This document shows, piece after piece, positions 1 through 8,335 of a stretch of 12,386 nt of DNA (its first letter is position 1; each line of letters opens with the position of its first letter). The notes beneath the pieces are model-generated. The model did no database searches. It was not told where the DNA came from and worked only from the letters and a program-made list of their open reading frames with translations. The stretch lies in assembly GCA_947259815.1 (NCBI GenBank), contig CAMYNO010000290.1, positions 1 to 12,386 on the forward strand, read 5' to 3'. The DNA is from an uncultured Parvularculaceae bacterium. GTDB taxonomy: Bacteria; Pseudomonadota; Alphaproteobacteria; Caulobacterales; Parvularculaceae. The translations under genes and the position numbers were made by a program.

Positions 1-1192
1 CAATCGATTCAAAAGCCGCGTTCAATTCGCTGGCGGTATCGGGTTCAAAATAATGGCTGGGCGTCGACCCGCAGTCCTCAAGCAGGGCCTTGATCGTCAG
101 ATCGGTAACCGCGAAAGCAATCGTATAAACGATAATATTCTCACCTTTGATCGCATCGCACAGATCTTCGGTAATTTTGTTGGCTTCAGCAATATCCACG
201 TCATTGTGCGTTGGGTAATCCGGTGATTTCGTGTTCTCGCCATCAGTCATCAAAATGATCGATTTGATGCCGTTCCTGGTCTTGAGCTCACTCTTCGAAA
301 CACCGTCTGTATAAGGAGCCTCGGCGCTAATGACGCGCCATCCCCAGGAAAGACCGGCCGGAATATATGTCCAGCCATTTGCACCCATGTCGTCAATCGC
401 GTCTTTTATAGTTGTCGGATTGCTTGACATCGCCAGAATTTCATTTGGACAAGGCTCGCCGGAAACCTCCGGAACCGGGTTCACGCCGTAGCCGGCGTCG
501 GTTGTATTGGCCGGGTAATTCCGCGATCCGACACAGCCGGTAAAGGAGGCGCCAGACGATGATCCATCAAGCCAGGATGCGCCTTCCTTGTCCGTTCCGA
601 CACTGACATATTGAGCGAAGGGAACAAGACCAATTTTTACATCCGCGCTTGGATTAATAAAAAGTGTGTCTACAAGATTATCAGCGGCTGCCTTTAGGTC
701 GTCGATTTTGCCAAAGTCATCCATCGAACCCGTATTGTCGAGCACCATGACGATTTCGAGATAAGGCGGATTTCCGAGTTTTGCTTTTGATACGATCCTT
801 GGGTCGAATTTTGCAAAGTTAACAGCGTGCAGCAACGTTGTGCTAATGTCCGCGTCAAAGGTCAGATTATACTGCTCCGTGTCCGCATCAAAGGTGAGAT
901 CGAAATTCGAGTATGCGTAACTTGAGCGGTTGCGCATATTGGATTCGAATATGGCGCGCGCGCGGGTGCGTATTTGGTCGTCAGTCGCATCTTTGTGCAG
1001 CTGGTTGTATTTCACAGCCGCGATCAGCGCCGCGTCCGCTGCTTCCTGCATATTCGACTGGATGGTGACGGCGCGCTGAAAGTCGAGCGCAATGCCCGCC
1101 GCCGCCAGCATAAGAAACAGCAACAGCCCAAACATCATGGCGATATTGCCATTTTGGCACGAGCCAAAACGGCGTAAAATTTCCAAGCGCAC
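1..1192 (-). CDS. TadE/TadG-family pilus assembly protein with vWA domain (partial, C-terminus off the left edge)
   Basis: Reading the minus strand from GTG at 1192 gives 397 codons with no stop before the window edge. The start has a strong ribosome site (GGGGGA, 7 bases upstream) and an in-frame TAA further upstream, so it is well supported. Residues about 14-36 are a NGNIAMMFGLLLFLML-type membrane segment, followed by the ALDFQRAVTIQSNMQEAADA helix typical of the Tad pseudopilin-like N-terminus. A von Willebrand A domain fills about residues 144-390. Its metal site shows D152-N-T-G-S156, T275 and TDGE with D317. A Cys-containing insert lies at about 205-250. The family works in tight-adherence (Tad/Flp) pilus assembly, anchored in the inner membrane with the vWA part outside. 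Only a short tail is probably missing. No other tad gene is in view; the gene is divergent from cobT. Confidence 0.85.
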   Translation of the reverse strand, partial: MRLEILRRFGSCQNGNIAMMFGLLLFLMLAAAGIALDFQRAVTIQSNMQEAADAALIAAVKYNQLHKDATDDQIRTRARAIFESNMRNRSSYAYSNFDLTFDADTEQYNLTFDADISTTLLHAVNFAKFDPRIVSKAKLGNPPYLEIVMVLDNTGSMDDFGKIDDLKAAADNLVDTLFINPSADVKIGLVPFAQYVSVGTDKEGASWLDGSSSGASFTGCVGSRNYPANTTDAGYGVNPVPEVSGEPCPNEILAMSSNPTTIKDAIDDMGANGWTYIPAGLSWGWRVISAEAPYTDGVSKSELKTRNGIKSIILMTDGENTKSPDYPTHNDVDIAEANKITEDLCDAIKGENIIVYTIAFAVTDLTIKALLEDCGSTPSHYFEPDTASELNAAFESI

Positions 1193-1312
1193 GACGCTCT
1201 CCCCCTGAAGATGCGCCGGTAGTTTCAATTTTAGGAATTAATATCGCGTTTGCGGCCTTGGTAAATTTGATGGATTCTCATCATAACTAACCCGAAACGC
1301 GACAATCTGGAC

Positions 1313-1438
1313 ATGAGCGGTTGTTTTTCAACGGGCTCCGCGACGCCAGATCAGCCAGAATCCGGGGAACATATCCCATTGTGCGGCGCCGACGACGCTT
1401 TGCGTGATGTTCTTGACCTCCTATTATCCTTGTCATGA
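1313..1438 (+). CDS. Possible 41-residue small ORF overlapping the cobT start (ATGA)
   Basis: An ATG at 1313 opens 41 codons ending in TGA at 1436-1438, so the stop shares ATGA (1435-1438) with the cobT start. The frame is open from 1271. The predicted peptide begins [12 protein letters not shown] and ends in a leucine-rich, helix-like [16 protein letters not shown] do not recognise it, and it has no clear ribosome site of its own. What makes it plausible is that cobT also lacks a visible Shine-Dalgarno, so coupling from a short upstream ORF would explain how cobT is translated. It could equally be chance. The rest of the 1193-1434 gap shows no RNA gene, riboswitch or convincing promoter. Confidence 0.3.
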   Translation: MSGCFSTGSATPDQPESGEHIPLCGADDALRDVLDLLLSLS

Positions 1439-3276
1439 CGCCAAAAGAGAAAATCAGGGAAGATTTCAAGCGTGCGCTGCTGCATACCACGCGCGCCCTT
1501 TCCGCTCGCCATGACGCCGAGGTCGCGTATGGAGGCGAGCACGCCGCCGTTTCGGGCCATACAGCACGTATCCCTCTTCCCGCACGCTCTCTCGACCGGG
1601 AATCGGCGGCGATTGCCCGCGGCGAAGGCGATGCCGCGGCCCTTCGTCTCGCCCACCACGACACGGCGGCCCATGAGCGATTGGCCCCGCTGGGCGCTGA
1701 GGCCCGCGCCGTATTCGCCGCTCTCGAAAACGCCCGCTGCGAGGCTATAGGGGCCCGCGCCTTGAAAGGCGTCGGGGACAATCTCGCGGCGTCACTGGAA
1801 AGGGTGATCTCGGACAAAGGATATGACCGGTTAAGTTCCAAGGATGCTGCCCCCGTCGCTGACGTCGCCGCCCTCCTCCTGCGCGAACGCCTTACCGGTC
1901 GATCTGCCCCGGCGTCCGCGGCGGGAATTATGGAAACATGGCGTGAAACGCTGGAGGAACGCGCCGGCGCGTCTCTGGACGCCATGGCGGCGGCCGCTGA
2001 TCTGAACGATCAGGAGGGCTTCGCTGTTCTCGCTCGCGACTTTATCCGCGAACTTGAACTTGATGACGAAGATCGCGGCGACCGTGCCGAGGACGATCAA
2101 AACGATCAGGAAGACGACTCCGAGGAAAACGACGACAGCAACCAAGACGAGGACGACGGCGAGGATGAATCGCAATTTCCAGAAGATGCCGGCGAAGGCG
2201 ACACCGCGGAGGGCGACGCGGATATCTCCGATCAGGACATAGAGCAGTCGCTTGAGGAAGATGACGGCGCTACGGAGAATGCGAAGATCTCAAGCCTTCG
2301 CAATCGCTTTGAGGGCGATACCGGCGACGCGTACAAGCCCTATACAACCGAATTCGACGAAATTGCCGACGCGGTCGAGCTTTGCGATGCCGAGGAGCTG
2401 CTAAGGCTGCGTCGGTCGCTCGACCGGCAGCTTGAAAACCTGCACGCTGTTGTCGCCCGCCTTGCCAACAAGCTGCAACGTAAATTGCTGGCGCAACAGA
2501 ACCGCAGTTGGGCGTTTGATCTGGACGAGGGCGTGCTTGACGCCGCCCGTCTGGCCCGGGTCGTCGTCGATCCGATGCAGCCGCTCTCATATAAGATGGA
2601 AAAGGATCAGGACTTTCGCGATACGGTCGTCACGCTCCTGATCGATAATTCCGGCTCAATGCGTGGTCGTCCGATAACGATTGCAGCGATTTGCGCAGAC
2701 ATCCTTGCACGCACGCTTGAGCGTTGCGGCGTCAAGGTCGAAATTCTCGGGTTCACCACGCGCGCCTGGAAAGGCGGGCAATCGAGGGAAAAATGGGTGC
2801 AGGATGGTCGCCCGGCAAAGCCCGGACGTTTAAACGATTTGCGTCATGTCATTTACAAGTCCGCTGACGCCCCCTGGCGACGGGCGCGATCATCGCTTGG
2901 GCTGATGATGAAAGAAGGCTTGCTGAAAGAGAATATCGACGGCGAAGCGCTGTTATGGGCGCATAATCGGTTGCTCGGCCGTCCTGAGGCGCGGCGCATC
3001 ATGATGGTAATCTCTGACGGCGCGCCGGTAGACGATACGACCTCGTCAGCCAATGGCGGCGCATATCTTGAGCGGCATTTGCGCGAAGTCATTGGCTATA
3101 TCGAAAACCGGTCGCCGGTAGAACTGCTCGCCATCGGTATTGGTCACGACGTTACGCGATATTACCGCCATGCCTTGACGATCGTTGATGTCGATCAACT
3201 CGGCGGGGCGATTATCGACCAGTTGGCGGAGCTGTTCGATGAGGAAGCGCAAAAAGATCGAGGCCGCGCTGCTTAA
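1435..3276 (+). CDS. cobT: Cobaltochelatase subunit CobT
   Basis: A 613-residue CobT, close to the usual length. With CobS it forms the AAA+ chaperone part of the CobNST cobaltochelatase, which inserts cobalt into hydrogenobyrinic acid a,c-diamide in the aerobic cobalamin pathway, in the cytoplasm. The N-terminus ([20 protein letters not shown]) is typical. Residues about 208-278 are the Asp/Glu-rich linker of this family. The C-terminal vWA domain (about 397-603) has a complete metal site, D404-N-S-G-S408, plus SDGAP with D528, and the family stretch [13 protein letters not shown] at 504-516. ATG 1435 is the only good start after the in-frame TGA at 1414, yet no purine-rich ribosome site precedes it. 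The usual neighbour cobS is absent from the 5' side, where a tadG-like gene stands instead. The stop overlaps the convergent nitroreductase stop by four bases. Confidence 0.95.
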   Translation: MTPKEKIREDFKRALLHTTRALSARHDAEVAYGGEHAAVSGHTARIPLPARSLDRESAAIARGEGDAAALRLAHHDTAAHERLAPLGAEARAVFAALENARCEAIGARALKGVGDNLAASLERVISDKGYDRLSSKDAAPVADVAALLLRERLTGRSAPASAAGIMETWRETLEERAGASLDAMAAAADLNDQEGFAVLARDFIRELELDDEDRGDRAEDDQNDQEDDSEENDDSNQDEDDGEDESQFPEDAGEGDTAEGDADISDQDIEQSLEEDDGATENAKISSLRNRFEGDTGDAYKPYTTEFDEIADAVELCDAEELLRLRRSLDRQLENLHAVVARLANKLQRKLLAQQNRSWAFDLDEGVLDAARLARVVVDPMQPLSYKMEKDQDFRDTVVTLLIDNSGSMRGRPITIAAICADILARTLERCGVKVEILGFTTRAWKGGQSREKWVQDGRPAKPGRLNDLRHVIYKSADAPWRRARSSLGLMMKEGLLKENIDGEALLWAHNRLLGRPEARRIMMVISDGAPVDDTTSSANGGAYLERHLREVIGYIENRSPVELLAIGIGHDVTRYYRHALTIVDVDQLGGAIIDQLAELFDEEAQKDRGRAA

Positions 3277-3896
3277 GGGTATCGCGTGACAATATTGTCC
3301 AGCTCGGGGCGCGCACGCTCTTTCGGATCTTCCTTCGCGGCTCCGATATAAATATACCCGGCGATTTTTTCCTCCGGCGTCAGCCCCAGTTGCGCCAATA
3401 CGCCCTCATGATAGGCATACCATTCGCTGATCCACTGCGCGGCAAAACCAAATGCGCTCGCCGCGATCAACATATTTTGACACACTGCGCCGGCAGTCAG
3501 CGATTGTTCCCAGACAGGGGTTTTATGCTCGGAATTGGGGCTTGAAATAACTGCAACCACAATCGGTGCGCGAAGGAAACGGCTGCGTTCGCATTCTACA
3601 CGTGAGGCGCTTGCATCTGGATTGTCCTTCTCAAATTCGGCGGCAAGAATATCGCCGAATTGTCCCCTTGCTTCGCCCTCAAACAGCACGAACCGAAACG
3701 GAACGACGCGGCGATGATCCGGCGCGCGGGCCGCAATAGTCAATATCGCCCCAAGTGTATCGCCATCCGGCCCCGGCCCGTTCAGAAAATCTGCAGGTGT
3801 AGAGCGCCGTCGCCAAAGCAGGTCGATTGCTTCATCGCTCGGCTGCGCCGCCGGCAGAGGAGATCCGAATTTCGGTAGAGGCGGTGATTTAGACAA
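3273..3896 (-). CDS. Nitroreductase family protein, YdjA-like
   Basis: A 207-residue FMN-dependent oxidoreductase of the nitroreductase fold, resembling E. coli YdjA along its length. Visible motifs are RRRST (29-33) for FMN phosphate binding, [17 protein letters not shown] (56-72), the [17 protein letters not shown] segment (127-143) and [11 protein letters not shown] (180-190) near the C-terminus. Such enzymes use NAD(P)H to reduce nitro or quinone-like compounds; the physiological substrate is usually unknown and cannot be told here. The start is TTG at 3896: an in-frame TAG lies 15 bases upstream, no ATG comes before the conserved core, and AGGGA sits at good spacing. The gene is divergent from the E1 operon (91 bases between starts) and convergent with cobT. 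It is not BluB, the nitroreductase relative of B12 synthesis, despite lying next to cobT. Confidence 0.88.
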   Translation of the reverse strand: MSKSPPLPKFGSPLPAAQPSDEAIDLLWRRRSTPADFLNGPGPDGDTLGAILTIAARAPDHRRVVPFRFVLFEGEARGQFGDILAAEFEKDNPDASASRVECERSRFLRAPIVVAVISSPNSEHKTPVWEQSLTAGAVCQNMLIAASAFGFAAQWISEWYAYHEGVLAQLGLTPEEKIAGYIYIGAAKEDPKERARPELDNIVTRYP

Positions 3897-3987
3897 ATTG
3901 AAACATCCCTACTTGGAAAAGTCGACGCGGATGCTATGGAGTCGCGCGAACCCGCATAACCTAAACAAGCAATACGGGATTACAACA

Positions 3988-6195
3988 ATGGCCGGTGCGA
4001 TTGGCGCGGCGCAAGACGGATTTCTGGAACGGCTGAAAGCAGGCCGCGTTCCCGCTGCCCTGACCGGTGCACGCCTGGACGATGCAAGGCTCTCGCGGGC
4101 GCACCTGCTCGGATTGTTCGAAAGTCAACTGACAAGCCGGGCCCTGGACCTTGAAGCCCGGCGCCTTGGCGCTGAACGGCGCGGGTTTTACTCAATCGGG
4201 AGCTCCGGCCACGAAGGCAACGCCGCCATCGCCCACGTCCTTCGCGCCAACGATATGGCGTTTCTCCATTATCGCAGCGGCGCATTCTACATCGAGCGCG
4301 CGCGCAAGGTTCCCGGCGAAACGCCAATCTGGAATATGGCGTTATCGTTTGTCGCATCGTCCGAAGACCCGATCTCCGGCGGCCGTCACAAGGTTTTAGG
4401 ATCAAAGTCGCTTTTCATCCCGCCGCAAACCAGCACGATTGCATCCCACTTGCCAAAAGCAATGGGCGCAGCATTTTCAATTGCGCTTGCCCGCACGCAA
4501 AAGAAAAATGACACGCCGTTGCGGAATGACGGCGTGATTTATTGCAGTTTCGGCGACGCCTCATCCAATCATTCAACGGCGCAAGGCGCGATTAACGCCG
4601 CCGCGCTGACATCCTATCGCGGCCTGCCATTACCGATCATCTTTGCCTGTGAGGATAACGGCATCGGCATTTCGGTAAAAACGCCGGAAGGGTGGATGGC
4701 CGCCAATTTCGGCGCGCGCGCCGGGCTAACCTACATCTATTGCGATGGGCGCGACATTGTTGACGTTGTGCGCGCAGCCAAAGATGCAGAACATTGCGCC
4801 CGCATCACGCGCAAGCCGGTCTTCCTCCATGTCCGCACCGTTCGCCTGATGGGGCATGCCGGATCGGACATTGAAAGCGGCTATCGCGAACGCGCAGAGA
4901 TCGAAACGGAAGCCAATGATGACCCGCTGTTACACTCTGCCCGGCGCGTAATCGAAGAGGCAGGCGTATCGACAGCAGACATTGAACAGCTTTATTCAGA
5001 TATTTCTGCGCAAGTTCACCGGGCCATGGAAACAGCTTGCTCCCGCCCGAAGCTGGAGGCGTCAAAAGACGTCATCGCGCCATTGACGCCACGCAAAAAG
5101 GTAACTGCACGAAAATCTTCAAAACCGCTTCCCAGCGCCCCGGGCGATTCTCGCGCCAGGCGCGAACCGCAACATTTATCGCGCCTGATATCCCTCACCC
5201 TCGCCGAGGAGATGGGAAAAGACGCAAACATTGTTGTTTTCGGGGAAGATGTTGCGCGGAAAGGCGGCGTTTACGGTGCAACGACACGGCTTCAGCAAAA
5301 ATTCGGACCCGCGCGGGTGTTCGACACGTTGCTCGATGAACAATCGATCCTCGGTCTTGCCATGGGGCTTGCCCATAACGGGTTTATTCCTGTGCCCGAA
5401 ATCCAGTTTCTGGCGTATGTACACAATGCGGAAGATCAGTTGCGCGGCGAAGCAGCTTCGCTCTCATTTTTCTCAAATGGTCAGTACACGAACCCAATGG
5501 TGGTGCGTGTCGCCGGGCTTGCTTACCAGAAAGGGTTCGGCGGTCATTTCCACAACGACAATTCCCTCGCCGTTTTCCGCGATATTCCGGGCATCGTTCT
5601 CGCCTGCCCGTCAAGCGGTGAGGAAGCAGTAAAGATGTTGCGTGAGTCCTTTCGTCTTGCGCGCGAGGAAGGGCGCGTGGTCGTTTTTGTCGAGCCGATC
5701 GCGCTTTATGGCGCAAAGGATATTCTGTCCGGGGACGGCGCAATGACAGCTATATTCGATGAGATCACCGGTACGGCGAATTTGGGAACGCCGAATATCA
5801 TCGGAGACGGCCGCGACCTTGCGATCATTACTTATGGGAACGGGACCTATTTTTCTCGCCGGGCGTCCGAGACGCTTTCAACGACTGGCATAGCAACACG
5901 CATTATCGACTTACGCTGGCTTTCACCATTGCCCATTGATGAGGTTATCGACGCCATCGGCGCACGCCGTAATGTTCTCATCGTTGATGAATGCCGAAAG
6001 ACCGGCGGGCCGGCGGAGGAAATCATCGCTCAATTTGCCGATCACGGACTGAATTACAATCTAAAACGCGTCGCTGGCGAGGACACGTTTATACCCCTCG
6101 GGCCTGCGGCGGATACGGTTCTTGTCAGTGAAGACGACATCACATCGGCCGCTCTCAACCTTTTAGGCGTCGCTGTCGGGAAGGCGGCGGAATGA
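3988..6195 (+). CDS. 2-oxo acid dehydrogenase E1 component, alpha and beta subunits fused
   Basis: A 735-residue thiamine diphosphate enzyme in which E1 alpha (about 40-345) and E1 beta (about 395-730) are joined by a basic, Ser/Pro-rich linker (about 352-394). The alpha part has the cofactor motif GDASSN (189-194) ending at N224 in CEDNGIGIS, and the RLMGHAGSD active-site loop (286-294, H290). The beta part has ISLTLAEEMG, VVFGEDVARKGGVYG (416-430), the LLDEQSILGLAMG segment (448-460) and a full C-terminal transketolase-type domain. The family decarboxylates a 2-oxo acid and passes the acyl group to lipoyl E2; branched-chain 2-oxo acids are the nearest guess, unproven. ATG 3988 with GGGA eight bases upstream fits better than ATG 3931 or TTG 3898, which add residues unlike the family. 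No E2 or E3 gene is here; instead a FabD-like gene follows, overlapping by ATGA. Confidence 0.88.
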   Translation: MAGAIGAAQDGFLERLKAGRVPAALTGARLDDARLSRAHLLGLFESQLTSRALDLEARRLGAERRGFYSIGSSGHEGNAAIAHVLRANDMAFLHYRSGAFYIERARKVPGETPIWNMALSFVASSEDPISGGRHKVLGSKSLFIPPQTSTIASHLPKAMGAAFSIALARTQKKNDTPLRNDGVIYCSFGDASSNHSTAQGAINAAALTSYRGLPLPIIFACEDNGIGISVKTPEGWMAANFGARAGLTYIYCDGRDIVDVVRAAKDAEHCARITRKPVFLHVRTVRLMGHAGSDIESGYRERAEIETEANDDPLLHSARRVIEEAGVSTADIEQLYSDISAQVHRAMETACSRPKLEASKDVIAPLTPRKKVTARKSSKPLPSAPGDSRARREPQHLSRLISLTLAEEMGKDANIVVFGEDVARKGGVYGATTRLQQKFGPARVFDTLLDEQSILGLAMGLAHNGFIPVPEIQFLAYVHNAEDQLRGEAASLSFFSNGQYTNPMVVRVAGLAYQKGFGGHFHNDNSLAVFRDIPGIVLACPSSGEEAVKMLRESFRLAREEGRVVVFVEPIALYGAKDILSGDGAMTAIFDEITGTANLGTPNIIGDGRDLAIITYGNGTYFSRRASETLSTTGIATRIIDLRWLSPLPIDEVIDAIGARRNVLIVDECRKTGGPAEEIIAQFADHGLNYNLKRVAGEDTFIPLGPAADTVLVSEDDITSAALNLLGVAVGKAAE

Positions 6196-7220
6196 GAAAA
6201 TCCGCTGTCGTCATATTTCCGGGCAGAGGCACCTATAGCAAGGAAGAACTCGGATATCTTGCACGTCATCATGGCGACAAGCATGACTTTGTCTCCGCGA
6301 TCGATCGATGGCGCATGGATCAGGAAATAACGCCGGTAACCGAACTCGACAATGCGGAAAAATATCTCGCGAGCCGGCACGCATCCAGCCTTAACGCATC
6401 TGCACTGATATACACCTGCGCCCTCGCGGATTTTGCATCGATAAATTCTGATGCGTATGAGATTGCCGCCGTCTGCGGTAATTCCCTTGGATGGTACCTG
6501 ACCTTGGCGGCGGCAAGCGCAGTCAACGAGGCGAATGCCATTCGCCTTGTCGACACCATGGGCGCCTTGATGGAAGAAAAAGGCGTCGGCGGCCAACTCA
6601 TCTATCCATTCGTCGATGAAGAGTGGCGCCCGTCCAGAGAACGCGAAAAAGCAATTTCCGACGCTTTGCACGACGGCAAGACCGCCGGAGAAGCATATCT
6701 CTCTATTCGGCTTGGCGGCATGGCCGTTCTTGCCGGGGACGACCAAGGCATGGCGGCAATGGAAGCGGCCTTACCGGCGGCGGAGAACCGTTACCCCTTT
6801 CGGTTGGCAAGGCACGCAGCCTTTCATACGCCGCTGCTCGCGCATGTCTCTCAAGCCGCGTTTGACGCGTTGCCGGTCACTATGTTCACGGCGCCGCGAA
6901 TCCCGATGATCGATGGCCGGGGCGGCGTTTGGCGATCTGGTTCGAGCGATATCGACGCGCTGTATAACTACACGCTGGGGCAACAGATCGTTGAGACCTA
7001 TGATTTTTCAAAATCCATTGAGGTTGCGATCAAGGAATTTTGCCCGGACCTTCTGATCCTCGCCGGCCCTGGCGCTACCCTTGGGGCGCCAATCGCGCAG
7101 GAACTGATCCGTCACCGCTGGTTTGGCCTGTCGTCAAAAGATGACTTTACGGCGCTCCAGAAGGATAGCCCAAAACTCCTCGCCATGGGACGTGAAGAAC
7201 AAAGAACGCTCGTCGTTTAG
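6192..7220 (+). CDS. FabD-like acyltransferase lacking the malonate-binding Arg
   Basis: A 342-residue protein of the ACP S-acyltransferase (malonyl transacylase) fold. The nucleophile elbow is GNSLG (96-100, Ser98), the catalytic His is H212 in AAFHTPLL, and the GPGATLGAPI loop (292-301) matches the GPG motif of FabD. Three positions depart from E. coli FabD as I recall it: GRGTY (11-15) replaces GQGSQ, Asn97 replaces the His before the serine, and Met123 (DTMGALMEE) replaces Arg117, which holds the malonyl carboxylate. So it is probably an active transacylase with a non-malonyl substrate. It overlaps the E1 gene by ATGA, and GGAAGG seven bases upstream is a good ribosome site, so the two are surely co-translated. 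The C-terminus (about 305-342) has no recognised domain. Its stop overlaps the M14 peptidase stop. Confidence 0.8.
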   Translation: MRKSAVVIFPGRGTYSKEELGYLARHHGDKHDFVSAIDRWRMDQEITPVTELDNAEKYLASRHASSLNASALIYTCALADFASINSDAYEIAAVCGNSLGWYLTLAAASAVNEANAIRLVDTMGALMEEKGVGGQLIYPFVDEEWRPSREREKAISDALHDGKTAGEAYLSIRLGGMAVLAGDDQGMAAMEAALPAAENRYPFRLARHAAFHTPLLAHVSQAAFDALPVTMFTAPRIPMIDGRGGVWRSGSSDIDALYNYTLGQQIVETYDFSKSIEVAIKEFCPDLLILAGPGATLGAPIAQELIRHRWFGLSSKDDFTALQKDSPKLLAMGREEQRTLVV

Positions 7221-8335
7221 CCGAGCGTATCGACGATTTTTGCCATGGTTTCCAAATGTTTGCGTGCAAAGTTCCGGCATCGCGGAGGCGACCAGCCCTC
7301 AGCAGGCTTCGGATTCACCTCTGCGTCCTTGAACGGCATTTCAAGCGTCATGGAAAGGCAGCCCCAGGTTTCAGCCACATAACTATTGGCGATATCGAGG
7401 TTTGCCTTGCCGGGCGCCGCCGGCGGGTACCCGTCCGTGGTCTGAAAATCGTTGCTTGCTTCCAGAAGTAAGGAAGAATATTTTTCGAAGCGCGCCTGAT
7501 GTGCGTTGCTCCATGATGGAATGCCCATGGCGCTGTCGAGGAAATTATTTGGAATAGCTTCGTCCCCGTGAACATCGAGAAAAAAATCAACGCCTGAACT
7601 GCGCATGGCGTTGCGGACCAGATAGACTTCCGGACTTTGTTCCATTGACGCATTGCGCCAGGCGCGGTTCAAATCGGTTCCGGCGGCATTAGTGCGTAAG
7701 TGACCGCGTGCTGCGCCGTCAGGATTCATGCAAGGAATGATATGGACAATCGCGGCCTTACGCAGTTTCACAGCGGCGTCTGAGTCGCCTGCGACTGCTG
7801 ATAAAAAGCCTTCCATCCACCATGACCCCATGGTTTCGCCGGGGTGTTGTCTGGCAATGACCCATACTTGCAATGGGCCGTCCCCCGTCTTGAAACAGCC
7901 GATCGGACGGCCGTCCAGCGTTTCGCCCAATGTCTGGTGCGTTAGCGCTGATTCAGTTTTCATCTGATCGACAAAACGTGCAACGCGCTCGTAAGGATAA
8001 GCCGCGAAATATGCGTAACGAATGTGCGGCTTTTCCGGAGTATGTGTGATTGTCAGTACGCCGTCGACATAGTCGGCATCCACGCGAAACCACTCTTCAC
8101 CGTCATATGACGCAACCGCGCGGTAGTCATTCCATCCGGCAATGTAAGACGCGCCGCCGGCGTTTGATATCCGCATCGTCAGTGCAGTGTCGGCCGCGTC
8201 GTCAACATGAAAGTAAAACCACTGGAAAAAGTCAGCCTTTCCGTCCGGCTTGATCTCCAGTTGAATGTCAGAGGGGTCGCTTGTGTCAATGACACGGATA
8301 TTGCCATGATCAAAGTTGCTTGTAATTTTCACCAT
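7217..8335 (-). CDS. M14 family zinc carboxypeptidase, cytosolic (CCP-like) type
   Basis: A 372-residue metallopeptidase with the two-part build of bacterial cytosolic carboxypeptidases: an N-terminal beta domain (about 1-120, with FFQWFYFHVDD at 36-46) and a catalytic M14 domain (about 125-372). Zinc ligands are H164 and E167 in RQHPGETMG and H256 in DVHGDE; the catalytic glutamate is E332 in TLEMPF. NPDGAARGHLRTN (204-216) and DLNR (221-224) are the substrate-binding stretches of the family. There is no signal peptide, so it acts in the cytoplasm. Eukaryotic relatives trim glutamates from tubulin, but bacterial substrates are not established. ATG 8335 has GGAG six bases upstream. It lies 108 bases downstream of aspS on the same strand with no terminator seen between them, so it may be read through from aspS. 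Confidence 0.9.
   Translation of the reverse strand: MVKITSNFDHGNIRVIDTSDPSDIQLEIKPDGKADFFQWFYFHVDDAADTALTMRISNAGGASYIAGWNDYRAVASYDGEEWFRVDADYVDGVLTITHTPEKPHIRYAYFAAYPYERVARFVDQMKTESALTHQTLGETLDGRPIGCFKTGDGPLQVWVIARQHPGETMGSWWMEGFLSAVAGDSDAAVKLRKAAIVHIIPCMNPDGAARGHLRTNAAGTDLNRAWRNASMEQSPEVYLVRNAMRSSGVDFFLDVHGDEAIPNNFLDSAMGIPSWSNAHQARFEKYSSLLLEASNDFQTTDGYPPAAPGKANLDIANSYVAETWGCLSMTLEMPFKDAEVNPKPAEGWSPPRCRNFARKHLETMAKIVDTLG

Noticed and set aside
1193..1434. Cobalamin riboswitch upstream of cobT
   Set aside because: AGCCAGAATCC near 1355 vaguely recalls the B12 box, but the rest of the box and the other conserved elements are missing.
1287..1985. 232-residue minus-strand reading frame across the 5' part of cobT
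   Set aside because: It is Arg/Ala/Ser-rich with no recognisable domain and lies opposite an unmistakable CobT; this is a GC-rich shadow frame.
3273..3896. Nitroreductase next to cobT as BluB (lower B12 ligand synthesis)
   Set aside because: The motifs follow the YdjA branch rather than BluB, and the gene is convergent with cobT rather than co-transcribed.
3898..3987. E1 gene starting at TTG 3898 or ATG 3931
   Set aside because: The extra residues look non-coding, there is no good ribosome site, and the stretch must hold the divergent promoters; ATG 3988 with GGGA is better.
6054..6746. 230-residue minus-strand reading frame across the E1/acyltransferase junction
   Set aside because: It is antisense to two well-supported genes, has no family features and no ribosome site that stands out.
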